DNA of 64,000 nt from Kineosporia sp. NBRC 101731 (GCF_030269305.1 NZ_BSTC01000005.1:124001-188000), one strand, 5' to 3'; counted from the stretch's first letter, positions 18,329 through 27,252 are shown. Notes: generated from the sequence alone by a model not told the origin. Program-made: numbers and translations.

Positions 18329-18907
18329 TCATGCGAATCCTGGTGCGCCGGGCGGATGAACGCTCGCCCCGGTCGTGACCGCGGTGGTCAGGAGCGGCCC
18401 GGCCAGCAGGTCGTGGGTCACCTCACCCCGCACGTGTTCCTCGATCACCGCCAGGGCGGCCTTGGCCCCGGAGAGCCCGGCGGCATGCCGGGCCGAGATC
18501 CGGTCCCAGAACGGGTGGGGCTCGGACCGGGGCCGGGAGTAGGAGAAGCCGGGCCGGAAGAGCTCGTACCGCAGGCCGTCGCGCCAGTGCTGGAAGGTGG
18601 TCTCCCCACCGCCGAGGTCGAGCAGACTCAGGCTGTCGGTGCCTTCGGACAGGATGTCGAGCGACGGCTTCTCCAGGGGCCGGTCCTGGTGGCAGAAGGC
18701 CCACTGCCCGAGCATTCCCACTCTCAGCACGGTGGCCTCGGCCCCGAACATCTGCTCGTCGACGGCCTGTTGCCAGGTGACCGGGCGGGCCGTGCCGGGA
18801 TCCACGCCGTACCGGGTGAGGATGTCGGTGGGGGAGAGGCCGCGGGTGAAGGTGATGACGAAGCCGACCTCGCTGAGGCTCCAGGGGGCACGGCGGGCGG
18901 CGGCCAT
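18329..18907 (-). CDS. DUF6461-family protein
   Basis: 192 residues resembling the DUF6461 family of actinobacterial proteins of unknown function: GFVITFTRGLSPTDILTRYG near the N-terminus, then LGQWAFCHQD and LDLGGGETTFQHWRDG. No signal peptide, membrane segment or catalytic motif is evident. It stands alone, convergent with the glycosyltransferase operon and divergent from the small proline-rich gene. Family assignment comes from remembered motif similarity, so treat it as probable. Confidence 0.72.
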   Translation of the reverse strand: MAAARRAPWSLSEVGFVITFTRGLSPTDILTRYGVDPGTARPVTWQQAVDEQMFGAEATVLRVGMLGQWAFCHQDRPLEKPSLDILSEGTDSLSLLDLGGGETTFQHWRDGLRYELFRPGFSYSRPRSEPHPFWDRISARHAAGLSGAKAALAVIEEHVRGEVTHDLLAGPLLTTAVTTGASVHPPGAPGFA

Positions 18908-18966
18908 GTTCGCAGTGTAATTGCGGGTGGACTGGCGGTGCCGGGCAAGTGCGGGATCCTTTTCGG

Positions 18967-19164
18967 ATGTCTCAGCCTGATCCGGAACCCCAGCCCGATC
19001 CGGAGCTCGATCCGGCGGTGTACCCGCCGATCGACCCGCGTGAGCCTGCCCCCGACGATCCGGGCGAGCTCCTGCCGGACACCCCGGAGACCCTGCCCCC
19101 GGCCCCGGCCGAACCCGGCCCCGGCGACCCGGGCGACCCCGACCCGGTCCCCGAACCCTCGTAG
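18967..19164 (+). CDS. small proline/aspartate-rich protein
   Basis: 65 residues made almost entirely of Pro, Asp, Glu and Gly in PDP/PEP-type repeats (MSQPDPEPQPDPELDP...). It has no fold signature, no cysteine and no hydrophobic segment, so it is probably disordered and acidic. The ATG at 18967 is preceded by GGATCCTTTTC with a weak GGA. The low-complexity GC-rich sequence leaves the opposite strand open too (Gly/Ser-rich), so coding status is uncertain. Confidence 0.45.
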   Translation: MSQPDPEPQPDPELDPAVYPPIDPREPAPDDPGELLPDTPETLPPAPAEPGPGDPGDPDPVPEPS

Positions 19165-19243
19165 GGGACCGACGGAGGGCAGAGCGTCCCTCCTCCTCGT
19201 TCGTGGTGGTGCGAGAGATAGGGGTGGAGCGTCACTTTTCCCA

Positions 19244-19309
19244 TTCGTGATCATGCAAAGTGTCCCCAGACCGAACATTCGGTCTGGGGACACTTTGCAT
19301 GATCACGAA
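19244..19309. repeat. perfect 32-bp inverted repeat, family copy 2
   Basis: Left arm 19244-19275 and right arm 19278-19309 are perfectly complementary over 32 bp with a 2-base centre. The outer part (TTCGTGATCATGCAAAGTG...) is shared with the palindromes at 9800 and 30465, while the centre (AGACCGAA/TTCGGTCT) differs. It lies between two genes on the plus strand and would form an exceptionally long RNA hairpin. Confidence 0.85.
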
Positions 19310-19410
19310 CGAAGGAGGGGACGATGCCCGGCCGCGGTGTCCTCGGCCGCCGGTCGATGCTCCTGGGTCAGGTGTTAGGGTCCCCTTACTTTCCCTCGAC
19401 AGGAGTGCTG

Positions 19411-20478
19411 GTGACGCCCGCTATCGACGCGCCGCCGGGCGAGCAGCCCGCCACTCGTCGGCAGCCCCCTGCCCGCGTGCGCACATTCACGGGTCTGATG
19501 GGTTTGCTGGGGCTTCTCGTGCTCCTGATCGTGTCGATCACCCTCAGCCTGGTCGTCGGGTCCGGCCATGTGCCGCTGAGCGATGTCTGGAACGGCGTGT
19601 TCAGCCCCGACCGCTCGGTCGAGGGGCAGCTGATCATGCGGGAGCTGCGGATTCCGCGCACCGTGGCCGGGCTGCTGGCCGGGGCGGCGCTGGGGCTGGC
19701 CGGGGCCGTGATCCAGGGCGTCACCCGGAACCCGCTGGCCGACCCGGGCCTGCTCGGTATCAACGCCGGGGCCTCGGCCGCGGTGGTGTTCGCCATCGGC
19801 TGGCTCGGGATCACCGCGGCCGACGGCTACATCTGGTTCGGCTTCCTCGGGGCCGCGGTGGCCGCGACCCTGGTCTACGGGGTCGGGTCGCTCGGCCGGG
19901 AGGGTGCCACCCCGGTCAAGCTCGCGCTGGCCGGGCAGGCGACGAGCGCCGCCCTGATCGCCCTGACCACGGCGATGCTGCTCAAAGACACCGAGACCTA
20001 CGACCGCTACCGGTTCTGGCAGGTCGGCTCGCTGACCGGTCGGGACGCCGAGGTGATCGCGCAGGCAGCGCCGTTCGTCGGGGTCGGGGTGCTGCTCGCG
20101 CTGGCGCTCGGCCCCCAGCTCAACGCCCTGGCCCTGGGCGACGACGTGGCGCGAGGGCTGGGCCAGAAGGTCGGCCTGATCCGGGTGGTCAGCGCGGTGG
20201 CCGTGGTACTGCTGACCGGCGCGGCCACCGTCATCGCCGGGCCGATCGCGTTCGTCGGCCTGGTCGTCCCGCACGCCGCCCGGATGCTGGCCGGTGCCGA
20301 CTACCGCTGGCTGCTCGTGCACTGCCTGTTGCTGGCTCCTTCGCTGCTGCTGGTCTCCGACGTGATCGGCCGGCTGATCGCCCGGCCGGGAGAGCTCCAG
20401 GTCGGCATCGTCACGGCCGCGGTCGGGGCCGTCCCGTTCGTCCTCCTGGTCCGGCGGCGGAAGATGGCCGAACTGTGA
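19411..20478 (+). CDS. FecCD-family siderophore ABC transporter permease
   Basis: Inner-membrane permease for ferric-siderophore import, 355 residues, normal for the FecCD (BtuC) family. About ten membrane helices are visible. Family landmarks are LRIPRTVAGLLAGAALGLAGAVIQGVTRNPLADPGLLGINAGAS and, near the end, GPIAFVGLVVPHAARMLAG, which contacts the ATPase. The GTG at 19411 is chosen because AGGAG ends five bases upstream; an in-frame ATG at 19324 would add an unrelated leader. The stop overlaps the second permease (GTGA). It leads a permease-permease-ATPase unit, with the binding protein just downstream. Confidence 0.93.
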   Translation: MTPAIDAPPGEQPATRRQPPARVRTFTGLMGLLGLLVLLIVSITLSLVVGSGHVPLSDVWNGVFSPDRSVEGQLIMRELRIPRTVAGLLAGAALGLAGAVIQGVTRNPLADPGLLGINAGASAAVVFAIGWLGITAADGYIWFGFLGAAVAATLVYGVGSLGREGATPVKLALAGQATSAALIALTTAMLLKDTETYDRYRFWQVGSLTGRDAEVIAQAAPFVGVGVLLALALGPQLNALALGDDVARGLGQKVGLIRVVSAVAVVLLTGAATVIAGPIAFVGLVVPHAARMLAGADYRWLLVHCLLLAPSLLLVSDVIGRLIARPGELQVGIVTAAVGAVPFVLLVRRRKMAEL

Positions 20479-21521
20479 GCCTCACGACCGATGACGAGGT
20501 CCGCGCCGTGCGCCGGGCCCGGCACACGGGCCGTGGCCGGGAGGTCGTCGTCACCACGGTCCTGCTCGGGGCCATCCTGGCGGCCTTCGCGCTGAGCCTG
20601 TCGATCGGCGACTTCGCGGTGCCGATCCCCGACGTGCTGGGCGCGCTGGCCGGCCGGGGCAATGCCGGTACGCACTTCATCATCATCGAACTGCGGCTGC
20701 CCCGGGCGCTGACCGCGGTCTGCGTCGGCCTGGCACTCGGCCTGGCCGGTGCCGTCTTCCAGGCCCTGCTGCGTAATCCGCTGGCCAGCCCGGACATGAT
20801 CGGCGTGACCCAGGGGGCCAGCGTCGGCGCGGTCCTGGCCTCGATCACCTTCGGGATCAGCGGGACTGCGCTCTCCTTCGCGGCGCTGGCCGGTGCCGTG
20901 ATCACCTCGACCCTGATCTATGCCCTGGCCTGGCAGCGCGGCGTCGCAGGGTACCGGCTCATCCTGGTCGGCATCGGCGTGGCGGGTGCCCTCACCTCGA
21001 TCGTCTCCTACCTGTTGACGAGCTCCGAGGTGACGGTGTCGCAAGACGCCCTGGTCTGGCTGGCCGGATCGCTGAACGGGTCTTCGCTGGAACAGTTCTG
21101 GCCGCTCCTGGGGGCTCTGGTGGTGCTTCTGCCACTGACGGCTCTGGCGTCGCTGGCGTTGCCCGTGCTGCAACTGGGCGACGACACCGCGGCCGGTCTC
21201 GGCGTGCCGGTCGAGCGCAGCCGCCGGCTTTTGCTGGCCTGCGCGGTCGGCCTGACCGGGGTGGCCGTCGCGGCGGCCGGGCCGGTGGCGTTCGTGGCGT
21301 TCGTGGCCGGGCCGGTGGCCCGTCGCCTGCTGCCCGCCAAGGGCGCGGCGCTGCTGCCGGCGGCCCTGATCGGTGCGCTCCTGATGCTGGTGGCGGACTT
21401 CGCCGCGCAGCACCTGCTCTGGTCCTCGCAGTTCCCGGTGGGGGTGGTCACCAGCCTGATCGGTGCCCCGTACCTGCTCTGGCTGCTGTCCCGGGCCAAC
21501 CGGATCGGCAAGGGTGGATGA
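20475..21521 (+). CDS. second FecCD-family siderophore permease
   Basis: 348 residues; forms the heterodimeric channel with the preceding permease. Shared landmarks are LRLPRALTAVCVGLALGLAGAVFQALLRNPLASPDMIGVTQGASVGAV and AAAGPVAFVAFVAGPVARRL. GTG at 20475 overlaps the upstream stop by four bases. The C-terminus overlaps the region just before the ATPase start, keeping the three genes on one coupled message. The substrate is a ferric siderophore by family; which one is not readable. Confidence 0.93.
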   Translation: MSLTTDDEVRAVRRARHTGRGREVVVTTVLLGAILAAFALSLSIGDFAVPIPDVLGALAGRGNAGTHFIIIELRLPRALTAVCVGLALGLAGAVFQALLRNPLASPDMIGVTQGASVGAVLASITFGISGTALSFAALAGAVITSTLIYALAWQRGVAGYRLILVGIGVAGALTSIVSYLLTSSEVTVSQDALVWLAGSLNGSSLEQFWPLLGALVVLLPLTALASLALPVLQLGDDTAAGLGVPVERSRRLLLACAVGLTGVAVAAAGPVAFVAFVAGPVARRLLPAKGAALLPAALIGALLMLVADFAAQHLLWSSQFPVGVVTSLIGAPYLLWLLSRANRIGKGG

Positions 21522-21525
21522 ACAC

Positions 21526-22344
21526 GTGACGACCGAACACACGCTCATCGCACGGGACCTACATCTCGGGTACGAGGGCCACGAGGTGGTGACCGGTCTC
21601 AATCTCGAGGTCCCGCCCGGCCAGGTGACGATGATCGTCGGCCCGAACGCCTGCGGAAAGTCCACCACCCTGCGCTCGATGGCCCGCCTGCTCGCCCCCA
21701 CCTCGGGTGCGATCCTGCTGGACGGCAAAGACATTCAGCAGACTCCGACCAAGGAGGTGGCCGGCCTGCTCGGCATCCTGCCGCAGACCCCGGTGGCTCC
21801 CGACGGAATCATCGTCAGCGACCTGGTCGGCCGCGGCCGCTACCCGCACCAGGGCTGGCTGCGCCGGTGGACGGCACAGGACGACGAGGCGGTCGCCGAG
21901 GCGATGCGGGCGACCAGTGTGCTGGACCTGGCCTCCCGGCCGGTCGATTCGCTCTCCGGCGGGCAGCGTCAGCGGGTCTGGATCGCCATGGCCCTGGCCC
22001 AGCGCACCGATCTGCTGCTGCTCGACGAGCCCACCACCTACCTCGACGTGGCCCACCAGCTCGAGGTTCTCGACCTGCTGATCGACCTGAACGCCACCCG
22101 CGGCACCACCGTCGTGGTGGTGCTGCACGATCTGAATCTGGCCTGCCGGTACGCGGACCATCTGGTCGCGATGCGGGACGGCAAGGTCATGGCGCAGGGG
22201 AACCCGACCGAGGTGGTCAGCGCCGAGCTGATCAATGAGATCTTCGGGATGCGGTGTTCTGTTGTGCCGGACCCGATCTCGGGAACCCCGATGATCGTTC
22301 CGATCGGCCGGCACCGGGCCGGTGTCGCCGTTACCGAAGCGTGA
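21526..22344 (+). CDS. FepC-like siderophore ABC transporter ATP-binding protein
   Basis: ATPase powering ferric-siderophore import, 272 residues. Walker A GPNACGKST, the FepC-type YPHQGWLRRW segment, signature LSGGQRQRVWIAMALAQ, Walker B LLLLDEPTTYLD and H-loop VLHDLNLACRYADHL are all intact. GTG at 21526 is preferred over the overlapping GTG at 21514 because GGTGG lies about nine bases upstream. The gene ends 13 bp before the iron box of the binding-protein gene. Confidence 0.95.
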   Translation: MTTEHTLIARDLHLGYEGHEVVTGLNLEVPPGQVTMIVGPNACGKSTTLRSMARLLAPTSGAILLDGKDIQQTPTKEVAGLLGILPQTPVAPDGIIVSDLVGRGRYPHQGWLRRWTAQDDEAVAEAMRATSVLDLASRPVDSLSGGQRQRVWIAMALAQRTDLLLLDEPTTYLDVAHQLEVLDLLIDLNATRGTTVVVVLHDLNLACRYADHLVAMRDGKVMAQGNPTEVVSAELINEIFGMRCSVVPDPISGTPMIVPIGRHRAGVAVTEA

Positions 22345-22357
22345 AGACGCTGCATAC

Positions 22358-22376
22358 TTAGGTAATGCTAAGCTAA
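22358..22376. promoter_or_regulatory. IdeR/DtxR-type iron box over the binding-protein promoter
   Basis: TTAGGTAATGCTAAGCTAA matches 16 of 19 positions of the IdeR/DtxR consensus. It ends five bases before the ATG of the siderophore-binding lipoprotein and covers a TAAGCT that would be the -10 of a leaderless transcript. Binding here should block transcription when iron is plentiful. Confidence 0.75.
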
Positions 22377-22381
22377 CCAAC

Positions 22382-23398
22382 ATGAGTTTCCTACTGCCCC
22401 GGCGGCGTTCAGCACGCATCGCCGTCATCGCCATCGCTGCCGCGGCAATGGCAACTGCCCTGACCGCCTGCGGTGACTCCGATTCCGACGCTTCCGCGGC
22501 GTCCTCGGAAACCTCTGCCACGAGCGTCTTCCCGGCCACCATCGCGACCAAGTTCGGCGACGTGAAGATCGACGCCAAGCCCGAGCGGGTCGTCGCGCTC
22601 GGCTGGTCCGACGCCGAGACCGCGCTCGCCCTGGGCGTTCAGCCCGTCGGTGCCAGCGACTGGCTGGGCTTCGGCGGCGAGGGCGTCGGCCCGTGGGCGC
22701 AGGGGAAGTACACCAAGGCTCCCGAGCTCATCGCCACGATGGAGCCGGAGTTCGAGAAGATCGCGGCCCTGGCGCCCGACCTGATCCTCGACGTGCGCTC
22801 CAGCGGCGACCAGAAGCGTTACGACACCCTCAGTAAGATCGCCCCGACCGTGGGCGTCCCCGAGGGCGGCGACAACTACCTCACCACGTGGGAGCAGCAG
22901 ACCACGATGATCTCCGAGGCGCTCGGTGTGCCGGACGAGGGCAAGAAGCTGATCTCCGACACCAACGCCGAGTTCGCCCGGTACGCCGACGAGAACCCCG
23001 ACTTCAAGGGCAAGACCATCACGGTCGGCTCGAAGACCAGCGAGGGTTACGGCGCCTACCTGACGGGTGACGCCCGGGTCGACTTCGTCGAGAAGCTCGG
23101 CTTCGAGAACAACCCGACCGTGCAGAAGCAGGCCGGTGACAGCTTCTTCATCAGTGTCTCGGGCGAGAACCTGAAGCAGCTCGACGCCGACGCGGTGCTG
23201 ATGATGCCGATCTTCATCGATGCCAAGGAGATCACCGACGACGCGCTGTTCAAGGCGGTCCCGGCGGTGAAGGCCGGTCACGACGTCGTCATCGACGACA
23301 CGAACATCAGCAACGCGTTCTCGGCCGGTACCCCGGCAGCGACGTCTTACGCCCTGGAAAAGGTTGTGCCGCTGCTGAAAACGGCCCTCGGTTCCTGA
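22382..23398 (+). CDS. iron-siderophore-binding lipoprotein (FecB/FepB-like)
   Basis: Solute receptor of the uptake system, 338 residues. A type II signal peptide ends at the lipobox LTAC with Cys30, so it is tethered to the outer face of the membrane. After a Ser/Asp/Ala linker comes a helical-backbone (TroA-type) binding fold with PERVVALGWSDAETALALGVQPVG, LAPDLILDV and a long bridging helix. The ATG at 22382 has no ribosome site and lies directly after the iron box, so a leaderless, iron-repressed message is likely. A strong terminator follows at 23430. Confidence 0.93.
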   Translation: MSFLLPRRRSARIAVIAIAAAAMATALTACGDSDSDASAASSETSATSVFPATIATKFGDVKIDAKPERVVALGWSDAETALALGVQPVGASDWLGFGGEGVGPWAQGKYTKAPELIATMEPEFEKIAALAPDLILDVRSSGDQKRYDTLSKIAPTVGVPEGGDNYLTTWEQQTTMISEALGVPDEGKKLISDTNAEFARYADENPDFKGKTITVGSKTSEGYGAYLTGDARVDFVEKLGFENNPTVQKQAGDSFFISVSGENLKQLDADAVLMMPIFIDAKEITDDALFKAVPAVKAGHDVVIDDTNISNAFSAGTPAATSYALEKVVPLLKTALGS

Positions 23399-23429
23399 TC
23401 CCGCACGACGCGCACGGTCATGACCGGCA

Positions 23430-23462
23430 GAAAGCCCCGGCCCACCACGGGCCGGGGCTTTC
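23430..23462. terminator. strong bidirectional hairpin terminator
   Basis: GAAAGCCCCGGCCC (23430-23443), loop ACCAC, GGGCCGGGGCTTTC (23449-23462): a perfect 14-bp stem with A- and T-rich outer ends. It lies between the convergent binding-protein and ParA-like ATPase genes and can serve both. Confidence 0.9.
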
Positions 23463-23471
23463 TCGTGCGTT

Positions 23472-25112
23472 CTACAGACCGTCGGCGATCGCGGCCGTGA
23501 CCTTCAGCCAGGCCGTGCGGCTGGCGGGAGAGAGTGCGTCGTACGTGATCGGACCGCCGGAGACCAGGGCGGGGTCGTGGGGCACGTCCAGCACCGTCCG
23601 GGTCAGGCTGTTGAAGTGGTCGTGCAGCCGGTCGTGCAGGGCCGGTTCCGGCTTCTTGCCGGGGGCGCTCAGCACCGTGACGGCGTTGTGCACGAGCTCT
23701 TCCTTGCCCGCGGCGCGCAAGCCGTCGGCGAGCCAGGCGGCGGAGGCGGCGGTGTCTTCGCGGATGGTCGAGACGATCACCAGCTGGTCGGCCGAGTTCA
23801 CGGCAGCCTGCCAGTTCGACGCACGCATGTTGTTGCCGGTGTCGACCACGAGCACCCGGTAGAACCGGGCGAGGGCCTTGTGCAGCTGGTCGAACGCGGC
23901 GTCGTCGATGCTCGCGGCCGAGGCGGCGTCTTCGTCACTGGCCAGCACGTCGAACTGGGCGCTGCCCTGCGACCGCACGTAGTTGTCGAGATCGCCGACG
24001 CGGGAAGACCTCACGTCGGTGAACCGGTCCAGGTCGCGGAGCAGGTCGACGGCCGTGTTGGTGTGCCGGGCCGGGTTCGCGCGCCAGCCCAGCGTGCCCC
24101 GGGTCTCGTTGTTGTCCCAGGCCAGCGTGTAACCGCCGCGGTGCATGCCGAACGTCGAGGCGATCAGCAGCGAGGCGGTGGTCTTGTGGGCCCCGCCCTT
24201 GGGGTTGACCACGACGACCGTCTTCGGGCCGCGCAGGCTGCGCTGCACCGAGTTCACGGCCTCGCGGTACTCCAGCTCCCGGCCGTTCGGGGTGGGGGAG
24301 ATCAGGCCGCCGCTGACGCGTCGCACCAGCGCCTGCCAACCGTACGTGGCCGGGCCGTTGGGAGCGGGCGGACGCGTGGCGAGCAGGTCGGGGAGGGTCG
24401 GTTTAGGCTGCGGCACACCAAGTTCCTTGGCAGTCTGGTTGGTGGCGGACGGGATCGGCACGGCACCGGTGGGCGGGGTGTTCGGGGTCACGGGAGTGGA
24501 CGGCGCAGCCATGACGGTGGCTTCGGCGGGGTCCACGGGGCGTACGGACGAGGTGGCCGGCACCGGGGTCGCCGGCGGTGGGGCGGGAGCGGCCGTGATC
24601 TTCGGGGGAGCCATGACGGTCGGGGAGGTGGTGGTCACGGCCTGCGTCACGGCGACGGTGTCGGTCTCGTCCTGATCGGAGGAGCCACCCAGGGCCTCGC
24701 TGCCGGCCGTGCGGGCGCCGAGGGCGTCGCGCAGCGGGCCGTGCTTGGAGCGACCGAGTTTCGGACGCCGGGCGGAACCGGGCAGGGGGCCGGGGGCGAC
24801 CTGTTCCCAGGAGCGGGCGGTGCTGTTGGCCGGCTGCTCGTCGAGCGGCAGCACGCGGCCGTCGGGGTGTACGACCAGCTGTGAGCGGCCCTCGGGGTCA
24901 ACGGTCTCGACCCGCAGCGGCCGGCCGAGGCCCGCCGTCTGCACACTGAGGTGCTCGAGCACGGCGGCCCGGGCGCGGGCGACGTCGCCTCCGCCGCTGA
25001 GCACGGTGCGCGGGGAACCGTTGATCGTGACTTCGGCCGTGCCGTCCTCGGAGATGTTGGCGCTGACCTTGGGCCAGTCCGGCACGGCGCCGTACGGGTC
25101 GGTGTTGCTCAC
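23472..25112 (-). CDS. MinD/ParA-like ATPase with long disordered N-terminal region
   Basis: 546 residues. Residues 1-100 form a small domain. A Pro/Thr/Ala-rich linker of about 150 residues follows, then a SIMIBI-class P-loop ATPase. The deviant Walker A is VVVNPKGGAHKTTA, with the first-lysine KGG (Lys305) and Lys310. VVDTGNNM serves as Walker B. The Asp usual at the end of the second motif is retained, so ATP binding is expected. Architecture resembles type VII secretion-associated EspI-like proteins, but no ESX gene is nearby, so chromosome/cargo positioning or a stand-alone role is equally possible. GTG at 25112 has AAAGG upstream. Confidence 0.85.
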   Translation of the reverse strand: MSNTDPYGAVPDWPKVSANISEDGTAEVTINGSPRTVLSGGGDVARARAAVLEHLSVQTAGLGRPLRVETVDPEGRSQLVVHPDGRVLPLDEQPANSTARSWEQVAPGPLPGSARRPKLGRSKHGPLRDALGARTAGSEALGGSSDQDETDTVAVTQAVTTTSPTVMAPPKITAAPAPPPATPVPATSSVRPVDPAEATVMAAPSTPVTPNTPPTGAVPIPSATNQTAKELGVPQPKPTLPDLLATRPPAPNGPATYGWQALVRRVSGGLISPTPNGRELEYREAVNSVQRSLRGPKTVVVVNPKGGAHKTTASLLIASTFGMHRGGYTLAWDNNETRGTLGWRANPARHTNTAVDLLRDLDRFTDVRSSRVGDLDNYVRSQGSAQFDVLASDEDAASAASIDDAAFDQLHKALARFYRVLVVDTGNNMRASNWQAAVNSADQLVIVSTIREDTAASAAWLADGLRAAGKEELVHNAVTVLSAPGKKPEPALHDRLHDHFNSLTRTVLDVPHDPALVSGGPITYDALSPASRTAWLKVTAAIADGL

Positions 25113-25401
25113 GCGGCTGCCTTTCTAGGTGCGGGGTGAAGGCGCGCTCAAGGGCGCCGGCCGACCTTCTGATGATCAACCAGACTGAAACGATCGGGCA
25201 TCACGGAAGATACGGCACAAGTCAACTGATAGTCACGAAAGCGCTAAAACGTGACACAAATGTTTGGCATTCGAAGAGGTTAACAAGTCAATGAATGGGC
25301 GGAGTGTGCAGGATCGCGAACGGTTTGTCGGCCGTGATTCGGGAGTGATCAGGCGCACGTGCGATCGACGGGGCATTTCCGGGCGTGCTTACTCTTGGCC
25401 G

Positions 25402-26406
25402 GTGAGCAATGTGGAGGACCGGCCCGACGCGGTGGTCTGTGAGAACACGCCGGCCCCGGGCATCGAGGTGCTCGGGCCCCGGGACGTCCCCCTGGGCGGC
25501 CCGCGCGCCATGTCGGTGCGCCGCACGCTGCCGCAGCGACAGCGCTCGCTGATCGGCCCCTGGTGCTTCCTCGACCACTACGGCCCGGACGACGTCGAGG
25601 TCACCGGGGGGATGCGGGTGGCGCGGCACCCGCACACCGGGCTCGCCACGGTGAGCTGGCTGTTCACCGGCGAGATCGACCACGTCGACTCGGCCGGGTT
25701 CGCCGCCCGGGTGCGGCCCGGGGAGGTGAACCTGATGGTGGCCGGGCACGGCATCTCGCACCAGGAGATCTCCACCCCGGCCACGCACACGCTGCACGGC
25801 GCCCAGCTCTGGTATGCGCTGCCCGACGCCACCCGCGACATGGCCCCGACGTTCCATCACTACGCACCCGAGCCGATGGTCGACAACGAGACCGAGATCC
25901 GGGTGTTCCTGGGATCGCTCGCGGGCAGCGTCTCGCCGGTGCCGACCTACACCGGGCCCGTGCTCGGCGCCGAGATCCGGCTGCCCGCCGGGGTGCATCT
26001 GGATCTTGACCTGCAACCCGGCTTCGAGCACGGGGTACTGACCGACGGGGGATCGGTGGCCGTCGACGGAACGGACATGGCACCCGACCATCTGGCCTAC
26101 CTCCCACCGGGGCGGAACCGCGTCCGGCTGCTGGCGGGTGCAGTGCCGGTGCGTCTGCTGCTCATCGGTGGTGAACCCCTGGGGGAGCAGATCGTGATGT
26201 GGTGGAACTTCGTCGGGCGCGACCACGACGAGATCTCAGCCTACCGGGCCGCCTGGCAGGCTGAGATCGGCGCCGAGCCAGGGCTTTCCGGGAGCGCTGA
26301 GGCCGGCGACGCGGCGCGGGGACGCTTCGGTGACTTCCCGGCCGGGCAGCCCGCGCCCCTTCCCGCACCCGTCCTGCCTCCCCTGAGACTCCGACCGCGT
26401 GGTTGA
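25402..26406 (+). CDS. pirin-family protein
   Basis: 334 residues with the bicupin pirin fold. The N-terminal metal site appears as HPHTGLATVSWLFTGEIDHVDS and LMVAGHGISHQEIS (three His and one Glu in family members). The C-terminal cupin contains the pirin-typical VMWWNFVGRDHDEI. Some pirins act as quercetinases or redox sensors; the role here is unknown. The GTG at 25402 has no ribosome site but TACTCT lies about seven bases before it, suggesting a leaderless start; GTG at 25411 is an alternative. The tail after residue 300 is Pro/Ala-rich. It is divergent from the ParA-like gene across a 289-bp gap. Confidence 0.88.
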   Translation: MSNVEDRPDAVVCENTPAPGIEVLGPRDVPLGGPRAMSVRRTLPQRQRSLIGPWCFLDHYGPDDVEVTGGMRVARHPHTGLATVSWLFTGEIDHVDSAGFAARVRPGEVNLMVAGHGISHQEISTPATHTLHGAQLWYALPDATRDMAPTFHHYAPEPMVDNETEIRVFLGSLAGSVSPVPTYTGPVLGAEIRLPAGVHLDLDLQPGFEHGVLTDGGSVAVDGTDMAPDHLAYLPPGRNRVRLLAGAVPVRLLLIGGEPLGEQIVMWWNFVGRDHDEISAYRAAWQAEIGAEPGLSGSAEAGDAARGRFGDFPAGQPAPLPAPVLPPLRLRPRG

Positions 26407-26631
26407 ACACTGCGTGACCGGGGCGGGTACGCGTCCTCAATCAGGGGTGTCCGGAACTGGATTCCGGTGACCGGCAGTGGATGTGCGACGACGGTCAGTC
26501 AGGCTCAAAGGCCTTTCCGCACCAAGGGAATCGAGGGGGGCGGGGAGGCATCGGAGTGAGAGCCCAGGCGACTGTGGATTGCGTGTGCAAGACTCCGTTG
26601 CTCAAGGAAAAGAAAAATCCGTTTCGTGACG

Positions 26632-27252
26632 ATGCAGGACAGGACACCGACTCACGTGGCAGAGCTTCAACTCGAGGTCCAGGGCGAGCACCACGACATC
26701 CAGATCTCCCCGGAGGCGCGCCTGGCCGGCTCCAAGATCAAGGTGCGGGACAACGGTGGTCCCTGCTCCGTGCACATCGGCGCGGGCGTGACCGGCAAGT
26801 GGAGCCTTTCGGTCTCCGGTGGGTCGAAGATCGTCATCGGCGAGAAGTCGACCTGTGAGAGCGCCATGATCGTCGCCCACGGTGCCGACATCGTGATCGG
26901 CGAGGACTGCATGTTCTCGTTCTCGGTGGAGATCCGCGCCACCGACACCCACGCCATCTACGACATCGACTCCGGTGACCGCATCAACCCGGACAAGCCG
27001 ATCACCGTCGGCGACCACGTGTGGCTGGGCAAGCAGGTGATGATCCTGAAGGGCGCGAATGTCGGCTCCGGCAGCATCATCGGCGCCCGCGCGGTGGTCT
27101 CCGGAACGGTGCCGCCGCTGTCGGTGGCCGCCGGCGTCCCCGCCCGGATCGTGCGCCAGAACGTGATCTGGACCCGCCGCATCGGCAAGGGGCAGCTCGA
27201 CCTCGACCCGGCCGCGATGGCGATCGTGGAGAGCGTGCGCGAGTCAGCCTGA
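26632..27252 (+). CDS. hexapeptide-repeat acyltransferase (left-handed beta-helix)
   Basis: About 206 residues. Hexapeptide repeats such as IVIGEK, IVIGED and VGSGSIIGARAVVSG form a left-handed beta-helix as in CatB/WbbJ-type acetyltransferases. THAIYD holds a His in the position of the catalytic residue, and HVWLGKQVMILKG is the classic late-coil motif. Members transfer acetyl groups to sugars or drugs; the acceptor is unknown. Start is uncertain: GTG 26626, ATG 26632 and GTG 26656 are in frame and none has an ideal ribosome site. The 3' end overlaps the convergent XRE regulator by nine bases. Confidence 0.85.
   Translation: MQDRTPTHVAELQLEVQGEHHDIQISPEARLAGSKIKVRDNGGPCSVHIGAGVTGKWSLSVSGGSKIVIGEKSTCESAMIVAHGADIVIGEDCMFSFSVEIRATDTHAIYDIDSGDRINPDKPITVGDHVWLGKQVMILKGANVGSGSIIGARAVVSGTVPPLSVAAGVPARIVRQNVIWTRRIGKGQLDLDPAAMAIVESVRESA

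Noticed and set aside
19377-19395. TTAGGGTCCCCTTAC as an iron box before the FecCD permease operon
   Set aside because: Only about 11 of 19 positions match the IdeR/DtxR consensus and the right half is poor, unlike the 16/19 boxes at dps and the binding protein.
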